Shown here piece after piece: positions 32,962 to 40,270 of a DNA stretch of 64,000 nt. The stretch's first letter is position 1, and each line of letters begins with the position of its first letter. Source of the DNA: Streptomyces sp. TLI_146 (GTDB taxonomy: Bacteria > Actinomycetota > Actinomycetes > Streptomycetales > Streptomycetaceae); assembly GCF_002846415.1 (NCBI RefSeq), contig NZ_PJMX01000001.1, forward strand, positions 1,302,001 through 1,366,000, read 5' to 3'. The translations under genes and the position numbers were made by a program. The notes under the pieces are model-generated. The model worked only from the letters and a program-made list of their open reading frames with translations. It made no database searches and was not told the origin of the DNA.

Positions 32962-33234
32962 ATGACCACACTCGTCGGGTGGCATGTGGAGCTGGAGTTC
33001 TCCGAGGTCGGGGACCGCACCAGCGCGGTGGGCCTGGTCAGACTCGGTGACGGCACCGAGGTGAAGGGGCACGGCTACGCCATGCGCCACCCCTCGGACC
33101 CCGAGCAGCTGCGGGTCGGCGAAGAGATCGCGGGCGCGCGGGTCCTGATGGACCTGGCGTCCCAGCTGTTGCAGAAGGCGCATGTGGAGATCGACGAGGC
33201 AGCGGGGCGGCAGTCGCGGCCGCTGACCGCCTGA
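32962..33234 (+). CDS. DUF1876 domain protein
   Basis: A 90-residue protein. LVGWHVELEFSEVGDRTSA, VRLGDGTEVKGHGYAMRHP and VGEEIAGARVLMDLASQLL match DUF1876, a small actinobacterial domain with a dsRBD-like fold and unknown role. GGAGGTGATC is a strong ribosome site. It is divergent to the UBP gene. Confidence 0.8.
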   Translation: MTTLVGWHVELEFSEVGDRTSAVGLVRLGDGTEVKGHGYAMRHPSDPEQLRVGEEIAGARVLMDLASQLLQKAHVEIDEAAGRQSRPLTA

Positions 33235-33533
33235 CGCGGCCGGGCGCCGACTTGTGCGCGGCGGGTCGCGGTGGCGAGCTCGCGGCTGGAGTCCGTCACC
33301 GGGCCGCCGTGCGGTCGCCCTTGTGAGAAACCCCGGCCGACCCCCTCGACGCTTCCCCCGGGACGACCCTGGACGGCGTCGCGGGCAGCGCCGCGCCCCC
33401 ACCCGCGGGTGGGACCCTTTCCATGATCGCCCAAGCCCCTCACGCGACCGCTCACGACCTCCCCGCACCCCGTCTGATCTGGCCTTTCCTGCCCGTCCTC
33501 CCTACGATCACGGGACAGCGAAAGGGGGACCGG

Positions 33534-34271
33534 ATGGACCGGAACATCCGCACCATCGACGACGTACTCAAGCTCATGGACGGCCTGTTCGCGCCCGAGG
33601 CCGACCGGTGGACGACCGGTGCGGCGACCTGGTGGGACGAGTTCTACGCGGACCACACCAAGCCGGTGCCGTTCTTCGTGGCGAAGCCGGACGAGAACCT
33701 CGTCGGCTACCTCGACCGCGGGCTGATCGCGCCGGGCCGGGCGCTCGATCTGGGCTGTGGACCGGGCCGCAACGCGCTCCACCTCGCCTCGCTGGGCTTC
33801 GAGGTGGACGCCGTCGACCTCTCCCCCGGCGCCATCGACTGGGCCGAGGAGCGCGCCAAGGAGGCGGGGGCCGACATCCGGTTCCACCGGGGTGACGCGT
33901 TCACGCTGGCCGATACGGTGCTGGCCGGGCCGTACGACCTGATCTACGACTCCGGCTGCTTCCACCATCTGCCGCCGCACCGCCGCATCAGCTATCTCGA
34001 CCTGCTCGACCGGGCGCTGGCGCCCGGCGGCCATCTCGCCCTCACCTGTTTCGCGGCGGGCGAGATGGGCTCCGAGCTCCCCGACGGCGACTTCTACCGC
34101 CAGAACGGCCTCCACGGCGGCCTCGCCTACACCCCGGAGTCCCTGCGCTGGATCTTCTCCGACCTGGCCGAGGTCGAGCTGCGCCGTATGCGCAACGAGC
34201 CGCCGGACTCACCGCGCTTCGGCGAGCCGTTCCTGTGGACCGCCCTGTTCCGCCGCGAGGCGACGGCGTAA
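33534..34271 (+). CDS. Class I SAM-dependent methyltransferase
   Basis: A 245-residue protein. Motif I is RALDLGCGPGRNALHLASL, followed by VDAVDLSPGAIDWAEERAK (motif II acidic residue) and YDLIYDSGCFHHLPPHRR. The protein type resembles thiopurine/tellurite-like small methyltransferases (TehB-like), and the target is unknown. AAAGGGGGAC before ATG 33534 fixes the start; the frame is open from 33423. The 300 bp before it (33235-33533) shows no gene. Confidence 0.83.
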   Translation: MDRNIRTIDDVLKLMDGLFAPEADRWTTGAATWWDEFYADHTKPVPFFVAKPDENLVGYLDRGLIAPGRALDLGCGPGRNALHLASLGFEVDAVDLSPGAIDWAEERAKEAGADIRFHRGDAFTLADTVLAGPYDLIYDSGCFHHLPPHRRISYLDLLDRALAPGGHLALTCFAAGEMGSELPDGDFYRQNGLHGGLAYTPESLRWIFSDLAEVELRRMRNEPPDSPRFGEPFLWTALFRREATA

Positions 34272-34300
34272 CGGACCGACGGAAACCGGCCGTTCGCAGC

Positions 34301-34359
34301 TCACGCGCATAGGCGCCGCGCCCCCTCCGCTCGGAGAGGCGCGGCGCCTGTGCGCGTGA
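34301..34359. terminator. Long bidirectional hairpin terminator
   Basis: Arms TCACGCGCA + AGGCGCCGCGCC (34301-34322, one mismatch at 34310) pair with 34338-34359. This is a 21-bp stem with one mismatch and a 15-bp loop, between the convergent methyltransferase and cupin genes. Confidence 0.88.
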
Positions 34360-34366
34360 AGTGCGG

Positions 34367-34729
34367 CTACCTCTTGGCGTAGTCCGTGAATCCCATCCAG
34401 TCGATGACGACACAGGGGTCGTCGCCGAGGACCCACGCGTCGTGGCCGGGCGCGACGTTCATGTAGTCGCCGGGGCCGAAGTCCTCTTCCTGGCCGTCGT
34501 TCATGACGACCTTCATACGGCCGGAGACGACATAGCCCGCGTGGGCGGCCAGACAACTGTCGGTCTGGGCGATCGGCTTGACGTGCTCGGACCACTTCCA
34601 GCCCGGTTCGAACGTCGCCCGGCCCACCTGCCCCCCGCCCACGTTGACCAGCTCCAGGCGCCCCTTGCCGTCCTCGAACGGACGGACCTCCTCCGGCGCT
34701 TCGAAACTCTTCCGTACGAGACCGGCCAT
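34367..34729 (-). CDS. Cupin domain protein
   Basis: A 120-residue single-cupin protein. The beta-barrel motifs are seen as VGRATFEPGWKWSEHVKPI (motif 1) and DFGPGDYMNVAPGHDAWVL (motif 2), with few metal-binding His: one in SEHVKP and one in APGHDA. It starts AGLVRKSFEAPEEVRPF. The function is unknown; these small proteins often bind or modify small ligands. Confidence 0.82.
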   Translation of the reverse strand: MAGLVRKSFEAPEEVRPFEDGKGRLELVNVGGGQVGRATFEPGWKWSEHVKPIAQTDSCLAAHAGYVVSGRMKVVMNDGQEEDFGPGDYMNVAPGHDAWVLGDDPCVVIDWMGFTDYAKR

Positions 34730-34933
34730 GTGCGCTTCTCCTTGGGCGGCGGGTGGCGGTGAACGTTCGACGGTCCGAACGTACCCACGGCGCCGGGGGG
34801 TCGCGAACGGCATGGGCCGTACGGGTGACGGTGTCCCCCGGTGCCCGCCTCGCACCCCGAGGAATTCCCCGGCAAGTGGTCCAGTGCGCCGCGCCCCCGG
34901 TGGCCGACGCCGCAGCCGCCCCTTGCTCGAAAT

Positions 34934-34991
34934 TGGTCTAGTCCTGTTTTGGTCCAGTCCATTGACATGTCTCTGATCACGGAGATATCCC
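34934..34991 (+). promoter_or_regulatory. Chitinase-type promoter with two 12-bp direct repeats
   Basis: TGGTCTAGTCCT (34934-34945) and TGGTCCAGTCCA (34950-34961) are the direct repeats known from Streptomyces chi promoters. They overlap or abut a -35 TTGACA (34962-34967) with a weak -10 TATCCC near 34986. The arms also resemble half of a DasR site. They imply chitin induction and glucose repression. Confidence 0.75.
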
Positions 34992-35053
34992 ATACCCAAC
35001 ACCGCTGCGCCCCACGGGAATTGGCGGACGCACCCCTCACACCTTGGACGGAC

Positions 35054-36577
35054 ATGAGACGCATGCGTACCCTCCGCGCGGTCCTGACCGCGACCGTCAC
35101 CGCCGTGGCCACGGCGGGCCTCGCCGTGCTCGGCGGCGGCTCCGCCCAGGCCGCGACCCCTCTGCCGGCCCATGTCTTCGCCCCCTACTTCGAGGCCTGG
35201 ACCGGCGAGAGCCCCGCCGCGCTGGCCGCCCAGTCCGGCGCGAAGCACCTCACGATGGCGTTCATCCAGACGGCGTCCAAGGGCTCCTGCACGCCGTACT
35301 GGAACGGCGACAGCGGGATGCCGATCGCCGCCTCCACCTTCGGCAGCGACATCAAGACCATCCAGGCGCGCGGCGGGGACGTCATCCCCTCCTTCGGCGG
35401 CTACACCGCCGACACCACCGGCACCGAGATCGCCGACAGCTGCACCGACGTCGGCCAGATCGCCGCCGCGTACGAGAAGGTCATCACGACCTACGACCTC
35501 TCCCGGCTCGACATGGACATCGAGGTCGACTCGCTGGACAACAGCGCCGGAATCGACCGGCGCAACAAGGCGATCAAGCAGGTCCAGGACTGGGCGGCGG
35601 CCAACGGCCGAAAGGTCGAGATCTCGTACACCCTGCCCACCACCACCTCGGGCCTCGCCCCCAGCGGCCTCGCCGTGCTCCGCAACGCGGTGAGCAACGG
35701 GGCGCGCGTCGACGTCGCCAACATCATGACGTTCGACTACTACGACAACGCCACCCACAACATGGCCAACGACACCCAGACGGCGGCCCAGGGGCTGTAC
35801 AACCAGCTCGCCCAGCTGTACCCCGGCAAGACCTCCGCCCAGCTCTGGGGCATGATCGGGGTCACCGAGATGCCGGGCGTCGACGACTTCGGGCCCGCCG
35901 AGACGTTCACCCTGGCCAACGCCACGCAGGTGTACAACTGGGCGGTCTCCAAGGGCATCAACACCCTCTCGTTCTGGGCGCTCCAGCGGGACAACGGCAG
36001 TTGCCCCGGCGGTGCGGCCGCGGACAACTGCTCCGGCATCCAGCAGAACACCTGGGACTTCAGCCACATCTTCGAGCCCTTCACCTCGGGTACCACCGCT
36101 CCCGCCAATGACTTCTCGGTGACCACCTCGCCCGCCAGCGGCTCGGTGGCGGCGGGCAGTTCGGCCACCACCACGGTCAAGACGGCGGTCACCGCAGGTC
36201 AGGCGCAGTCCGTGAACCTCACCGTCAGCGGCGCCCCGGCCGGTGTCACCGCCTCGCTGAGCCCCACCTCGGTGACGGCGGGCGGCTCGTCCACGCTGAC
36301 GGTGTCGACGACGTCCGCGGCCGTCTCGGGCACATACACCCTCACGGTGACCGGCTCCAACGCCTCCGCCGGGCACTCGGCGACGTACACCCTGACCATC
36401 ACCGGCGGCAGCGGCCACCAGTGCACGGCCCCGCAGTGGAACACCTCGTCCGTGTACACCGGCGGTATGCAGGTGTCGCACAAGGGCCACAACTGGAAGG
36501 CCAAGTGGTGGACGCAGGGCGAGGAGCCCGGCACCACCGGTGAGTGGGGTGTCTGGCAGGACCTGGGGGCCTGCTGA
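35054..36577 (+). CDS. Secreted GH18 chitinase with chitin-binding domain
   Basis: A 507-residue exported enzyme. Residues 1-36 are a signal peptide ([19 protein letters not shown] ... AQA). The GH18 catalytic domain spans about 40-345, with the catalytic DxDxE as Asp153, Asp155 and Glu157 in RLDMDIEVD and the [14 protein letters not shown] and WALQRDNG blocks. A Thr/Ser-rich Ig-like segment follows ([19 protein letters not shown]), then a C-terminal CBM5/12 domain ([19 protein letters not shown] ... [15 protein letters not shown]). It cleaves chitin to oligosaccharides. ATG at 35063 is an alternative start. Confidence 0.9.
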   Translation: MRRMRTLRAVLTATVTAVATAGLAVLGGGSAQAATPLPAHVFAPYFEAWTGESPAALAAQSGAKHLTMAFIQTASKGSCTPYWNGDSGMPIAASTFGSDIKTIQARGGDVIPSFGGYTADTTGTEIADSCTDVGQIAAAYEKVITTYDLSRLDMDIEVDSLDNSAGIDRRNKAIKQVQDWAAANGRKVEISYTLPTTTSGLAPSGLAVLRNAVSNGARVDVANIMTFDYYDNATHNMANDTQTAAQGLYNQLAQLYPGKTSAQLWGMIGVTEMPGVDDFGPAETFTLANATQVYNWAVSKGINTLSFWALQRDNGSCPGGAAADNCSGIQQNTWDFSHIFEPFTSGTTAPANDFSVTTSPASGSVAAGSSATTTVKTAVTAGQAQSVNLTVSGAPAGVTASLSPTSVTAGGSSTLTVSTTSAAVSGTYTLTVTGSNASAGHSATYTLTITGGSGHQCTAPQWNTSSVYTGGMQVSHKGHNWKAKWWTQGEEPGTTGEWGVWQDLGAC

Positions 36578-36737
36578 GCCCAGCGCGCACGATGGGGTGG
36601 TGTCCGGTACGGAGTCCCGTGCCGGACACCGCCCTGTTCCGGCACACACCCTTCCCAAACCGCCGCCTCCTCCCACACCCTTTTACCCTGATGTCCGCGC
36701 ACAGCGGCGCGGGCGACTCGGCGGCGGGGGTGGGGCG

Positions 36738-37499
36738 ATGCAGGACGCTCCGGCGACAGACGGCTGGGCCGTGGACATCGTGCTCTGCGTCGACGTGACG
36801 GGCAGCATGGGCCCGGTGCTGAACCAGGTGAAGGAAGGGGCGCTGTCCTTCCACGGGCGACTCAAAGCCGTGATGGGCCGACGCGGGATGGACATCGGCC
36901 GGATGCGGTTACGGGTGATCGCCTTCCGCGACTTCGGGGCGGACCGCGACCGTGCGATCGAAAGCACACCGTTCCTGGACCTGCCCGAACAGGACCCGCA
37001 ATTCGCGGAGTTCATCGCGGGGCTGCGGGCGACCGGCGGGGGCGACGTCCCCGAGTCGGGCCTGGAGGCACTCGCCCTGGCGGTCCGCTCACCGTGGTCG
37101 GCCGGGACCGGCGACCGGCGGCACATCGTCGTCCTGTTCACCGACGCACCGGCCCACCCCCTGGGCAAACACACCCCTCGCCGACGCGCCGCCAAGTCCC
37201 CTTCGGACCGGCCGCCTTGGTGGTCGTCCCGCCGCAGGGCCACGGCGGCCGCCCCGGCCGACGGCGTCTTTCCCCGCACCCTCGACGAACTCCACGACCA
37301 GTGGGGCCGCGAGGGCCGGGACGGCGCGGTGATGGACCAGTCGGCCAAGCGACTGCTGATCTTCGCGCCGGAGCAGCAACCGTGGCGGGACATCGCGGAG
37401 ACCTGGGACAAGACCCTGTTCGTCCCCTCGGTCGCGGGCACCGGACTCAAGGAGATCGCCCTGGACGAGGTCGTCAGCACGATCGCCCGCAACCTGTGA
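36738..37499 (+). CDS. von Willebrand factor A domain protein
   Basis: A 253-residue protein. The MIDAS is VDIVLCVDVTGSMGPVLNQ, with the second acidic loop in RDFGADRDR and the Thr in ATGGGDVPESGLEA; HIVVLFTDAPAHPLG is the fourth strand. A basic, Ser/Arg/Pro-rich stretch of about 30 residues (RRRAAKSPSDRPPWWSSRR) interrupts the domain before LDELHDQWG and KRLLIFAPEQQPWRDIAET, which match streptomycete VWA proteins of the tellurium-resistance type. That insert could be real or a compensated frameshift. Role unknown. Confidence 0.75.
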   Translation: MQDAPATDGWAVDIVLCVDVTGSMGPVLNQVKEGALSFHGRLKAVMGRRGMDIGRMRLRVIAFRDFGADRDRAIESTPFLDLPEQDPQFAEFIAGLRATGGGDVPESGLEALALAVRSPWSAGTGDRRHIVVLFTDAPAHPLGKHTPRRRAAKSPSDRPPWWSSRRRATAAAPADGVFPRTLDELHDQWGREGRDGAVMDQSAKRLLIFAPEQQPWRDIAETWDKTLFVPSVAGTGLKEIALDEVVSTIARNL

Positions 37500-37632
37500 C
37501 GGTGTGCTGCTTCACACCCCCTCGCTGTCCAAAAACCGTCTCCCACCGGCCACCGCACAGGCAAGCTTCTCTGGTGATCGTCCGCCGTGGACGGTACGTA
37601 CGTGTGCCGCGTGTGCCGAATGGAGCCCGAGC

Positions 37633-38016
37633 ATGTCGAACATTCCCACCGACCTGCGCTACACCCTGTTCCACCAGTGGGTCCGAGACGAGGGGGACGG
37701 CGTGTTCGCGGTGGGCCTCACCGACTACGCGCGACAGGCCCTGGGCGACATCGAGTTCCTGGAACTCCCCGACGCCGGAAAGACCGTCTCCCGCAAGGAG
37801 GCGGTCGGCACGGTGGAGTCGGTGAAGGCGGCGAACGACATCTACGCCCCGCTCGCCGGCGAGATCACCGAGACCAACGCGGAAGCCGTCGCCACCCCGC
37901 AGTCGGTCAACACCGACCCGTACGGCGTCTGGCTCTTCAAGCTGGCCCCGTCCCTGGACGAGCCGATGGACGACCTGCTCACGGCGGAGCAGTATCAGGC
38001 GGCTGTCGGGGGCTGA
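37633..38016 (+). CDS. Glycine cleavage system H protein (orphan copy)
   Basis: A 127-residue lipoyl-carrier protein. The lipoyl Lys is Lys65 in GTVESVKAAND; FLELPDAGKTVSRKEAVGT and LAGEITETNAEAVATP match GcvH, and the end PMDDLLTAEQYQAAVG is typical. H protein shuttles the aminomethyl group between the P, T and L enzymes. No gcvT or gcvP lies nearby, so the role of this copy is unclear; it may be a paralogue or the lone housekeeping copy. A strong hairpin follows. Confidence 0.88.
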   Translation: MSNIPTDLRYTLFHQWVRDEGDGVFAVGLTDYARQALGDIEFLELPDAGKTVSRKEAVGTVESVKAANDIYAPLAGEITETNAEAVATPQSVNTDPYGVWLFKLAPSLDEPMDDLLTAEQYQAAVGG

Positions 38017-38044
38017 GCGAGGCCGAGGGGCGTGACGGCGGGCC

Positions 38045-38072
38045 GTCGGCCCCGGCAGGTGCCGGGGCCGAC
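38045..38072 (+). terminator. Hairpin after gcvH
   Basis: Arms GTCGGCCCCGGC (38045-38056) and GCCGGGGCCGAC (38061-38072) with a 4-bp loop; no T run follows. Confidence 0.75.
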
Positions 38073-38107
38073 GCCCGTATGCCTCAGTGGTTCACATGGG
38101 CAGTGGT

Positions 38108-38308
38108 TCACATGGGCGGGCCTTCCCCACGGTCCTCGCCGCGGTCCGAGCCCAACTGCTGCTTGAGCTTGTCCTGGGCCGTGTCCACCTGGCTGCTGTA
38201 CTTGCCCTGGGTCTTATCGTCGACGAAGTCACCGGCCTTGTCGATGCCCTGACCCGCCTGGTCCTCGTGCCCCTTGAGCATTTGCTTGAGCTTGTCCATC
38301 ACGGACAT
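38108..38308 (-). CDS. MT0933-like antitoxin-family small protein
   Basis: A 66-residue protein. SVMDKLKQMLKGHEDQAGQ, GIDKAGDFVDDKTQGKYSS and VDTAQDKLKQQLG match the MT0933/Rv0909 antitoxin family (PF14013), also read as a CsbD-like stress protein by some annotations. No toxin gene is adjacent, so it may be an orphan. The ribosome site is AGGAGG just upstream on the reverse strand. Confidence 0.75.
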   Translation of the reverse strand: MSVMDKLKQMLKGHEDQAGQGIDKAGDFVDDKTQGKYSSQVDTAQDKLKQQLGSDRGEDRGEGPPM

Positions 38309-38404
38309 GTCTTGTCCTCCTAGAACAGCCCCCGCACCCCAGGATCACCCCTTCCCCCGCCTCTTCGCATCCGGGCGGCCTCACGGAGCGACGCCGGGAC
38401 CCGT

Positions 38405-39091
38405 TCAGGGCCACAGCAGGTGCCGCTCCCACGGGGCGTCGGCGGCCGGGCGCTCGTAGCGGAGACGGGTGTGGACGCGGCTCTCGTCCGCCTGCCAGAA
38501 CTCCACCGTGAGCGGGGCGACGGTGTACAGGTTCCACGCCTCGGCGACCAGGCCCGGCTCCCGCTCGACGCGGGCCAGCGCCTCGGCGATGAGGCGGTCG
38601 CGCTCGGCGACGCTGTCCAGATGCCGGCTCTGCCGTCCCACCAGCGCCTCCGCGCGGGCCGATGCCGAACGGCCCAGGTAGTCCGCCGCCCCCCGCTCGG
38701 CGGGCTCCCGCACCACCGGGCCCCGCACCCGTACCTGACGCCCCAGGGCGGGCCAGTAGAACGCCAGCGCCGCGCTGGGGCGCACCGCCAGCTGCCGCCC
38801 CTTGGGGCTGTCGGCGTGCGCGGCGAACTGCCAGCCGTCGGCGTCCACGTTCTTCAGGATCAGCACCCGCGCCCAGGGGTCGCCGTGCTCGTCGACCGTC
38901 GCGACGGTCATGGAGTGCGGGTCGGGCAGTCCGGCCCCGACGGCCTCCATCAGCCAGTCCAGGAACAGCGCGACCGGCTCGCCCGGCGCCGCGCCCGGGT
39001 CGAAGGCGGCCAGCGGTCCGGCGAACACCTCCAGGCCGCGCAGCCACGCCCGTACGTCCCGAGGCCGCCCCGCTCCCTCTGCCGCGCCCAT
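38405..39091 (-). CDS. Pyridoxamine 5'-phosphate oxidase family protein (PdxH-like)
   Basis: A 228-residue FMN split-barrel protein. DPHSMTVATVDEHGDPWAR, ILKNVDADGWQFAAHADSP, ALAFYWPALGRQVRVRGPV and RSASARAEALVGRQS match PdxH, and the C-terminal LTVEFWQADESRVHTRLRY carries the PNPOx dimerisation motif (WQ..R.H.R). The enzyme would oxidise pyridoxine or pyridoxamine phosphate to PLP. The C-terminal dimer domain distinguishes it from generic FMN split barrels. Start at 39091 follows a GGGAGGGAGC ribosome site. Confidence 0.85.
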   Translation of the reverse strand: MGAAEGAGRPRDVRAWLRGLEVFAGPLAAFDPGAAPGEPVALFLDWLMEAVGAGLPDPHSMTVATVDEHGDPWARVLILKNVDADGWQFAAHADSPKGRQLAVRPSAALAFYWPALGRQVRVRGPVVREPAERGAADYLGRSASARAEALVGRQSRHLDSVAERDRLIAEALARVEREPGLVAEAWNLYTVAPLTVEFWQADESRVHTRLRYERPAADAPWERHLLWP

Positions 39092-39183
39092 CGCCCGCTC
39101 CCTCCCCCGTCGCACCCCCGTGCGGAACCGACCCTACTCGGCCGGGGGCCGCCCCACGTCGACACCGCGATAGGGTCGTTCCC

Positions 39184-39492
39184 ATGCCCGTCGTCATCGC
39201 GCGTGTCCACCCCGAACCCGGCCGTCTGCAAGAGGTGTTGGACATCTACGCGGAAGCCGTTCCCCTCGTCCACCAGGAGCCGGGGTGCGAGCTGTTCGCC
39301 CTGCACACCGACCGGACGTCGATCTTCGTCGTCGAGCGCTGGACCACCGACGAGGACCTCGCGGTCCATTCCGCCGGACCCACTTTCGCGCGGACCCGTG
39401 CGAGGGCGGAGGGGCTGCTGAGCGCCCCCGCCGACGTCTGGGTCCTCGACGCCCTCCCCTTCGGTGACCCTCTCAAGGGCGTCATCCAGTAG
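39184..39492 (+). CDS. Antibiotic biosynthesis monooxygenase (ABM) domain protein
   Basis: A 102-residue ferredoxin-like protein: VVIARVHPEPGRLQEVLDI, YAEAVPLVHQEPGCELFAL and FVVERWTTDEDLAVHSAGP are the ABM/Dabb-like family blocks. Members are cofactor-free quinol monooxygenases or haem-degrading-type folds; the substrate here is unknown. Divergent to the PNPOx gene. Confidence 0.8.
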   Translation: MPVVIARVHPEPGRLQEVLDIYAEAVPLVHQEPGCELFALHTDRTSIFVVERWTTDEDLAVHSAGPTFARTRARAEGLLSAPADVWVLDALPFGDPLKGVIQ

Positions 39493-39509
39493 GGCCCTCC
39501 ACGGATCGG

Positions 39510-40112
39510 CTACCCCCGGGCCGCCGCCAGGAACGCGCGGATCAGCCGCTCCGACTTCACCCCGCGTTCGCTCTCCACACCGCTGGAGACGTCCACGCCC
39601 CACGCGCCGGTGGCCTCGACGGCCCGGCGGACGTTGTCCGGGTGCAGTCCGCCCGCCAGCAGCCAGCGGCCCTCGGGGGCGGTGAAGCCGGGCGAGGCCC
39701 AGTTCCACGGCTTGCCCGAGCCCGGGTCGGGGGCGTCGAGCAGCAGCATGTCCTCGTCCAGCTCGCCGCGGCGGACCGGGACCTCGGTGGCGGCGGTGGC
39801 CCGGATCAGGGTGCGGCCCGGGGCGCGCAGGGCCGTGTAGTACTCCGGCCCCTCGTCGCCGTGGAACTGCACGGCACGGATGCCGCTCTCCTCCGTCAGC
39901 CGCCGGACCTCGTCCACCGGCTGCCCCCGGAACACACCGACCGTGAGGACGTGCTCCGGCACCCGCAGGGCCAGCTGCCGGGCGGCCTGGGCGTCCACCG
40001 TGCGCGGGCTGGCCGCGAAGACGAAACCCACCGCGTCGGCCCCGGCCTCGACGGCCGCGTCCACATCGCGCTCGGTCCGCAGACCGCAGATCTTGACGAA
40101 GAGATCGCTCAT
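39510..40112 (-). CDS. trpF: Phosphoribosylanthranilate isomerase
   Basis: A 200-residue TIM barrel. All marks of TrpF are present: VKICGLRTERDVDAAVEAG (catalytic Cys), AVQFHGDEGPEYYTAL, LLLDAPDPGSGKPWNW (catalytic Asp), LLAGGLHPDNVRRAV (phosphate loop) and WGVDVSSGVESERGVKS. It isomerises phosphoribosylanthranilate in tryptophan synthesis. It is alone, away from other trp genes. Most Streptomyces rely on the dual HisA/TrpF enzyme PriA, so a separate TrpF is notable. ATG 40112 is chosen over a TTG 12 bp upstream. Confidence 0.92.
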   Translation of the reverse strand: MSDLFVKICGLRTERDVDAAVEAGADAVGFVFAASPRTVDAQAARQLALRVPEHVLTVGVFRGQPVDEVRRLTEESGIRAVQFHGDEGPEYYTALRAPGRTLIRATAATEVPVRRGELDEDMLLLDAPDPGSGKPWNWASPGFTAPEGRWLLAGGLHPDNVRRAVEATGAWGVDVSSGVESERGVKSERLIRAFLAAARG

Positions 40113-40209
40113 GCCCTCAGTCAACCAAACCCCTAGTCATCGGACCACTTGCCGTCCATTGTGCAAGGTGCGGACCAAGTTCCCACCCACGCAAGGGCGT
40201 TGGGTGCAT

Positions 40210-40238
40210 TGACATCCGATGTATTCGTCCCTACGTTC
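40210..40238 (+). promoter_or_regulatory. Housekeeping-type promoter for the fucosidase gene
   Basis: TTGACA (40210-40215), 17-bp spacer, TACGTT (40233-40238). Both hexamers are close to the HrdB consensus, 33 bp before the ATG. Confidence 0.65.
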
Positions 40239-40270
40239 CCGGGCGAACCCTCACACCAGGGAGTCGCCCC

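Noticed and set aside
33235..33533. Possible gene in the 299-bp gap before the methyltransferase
   Set aside because: Open frames there lack ribosome sites and familiar sequence; I see nothing to support a gene.
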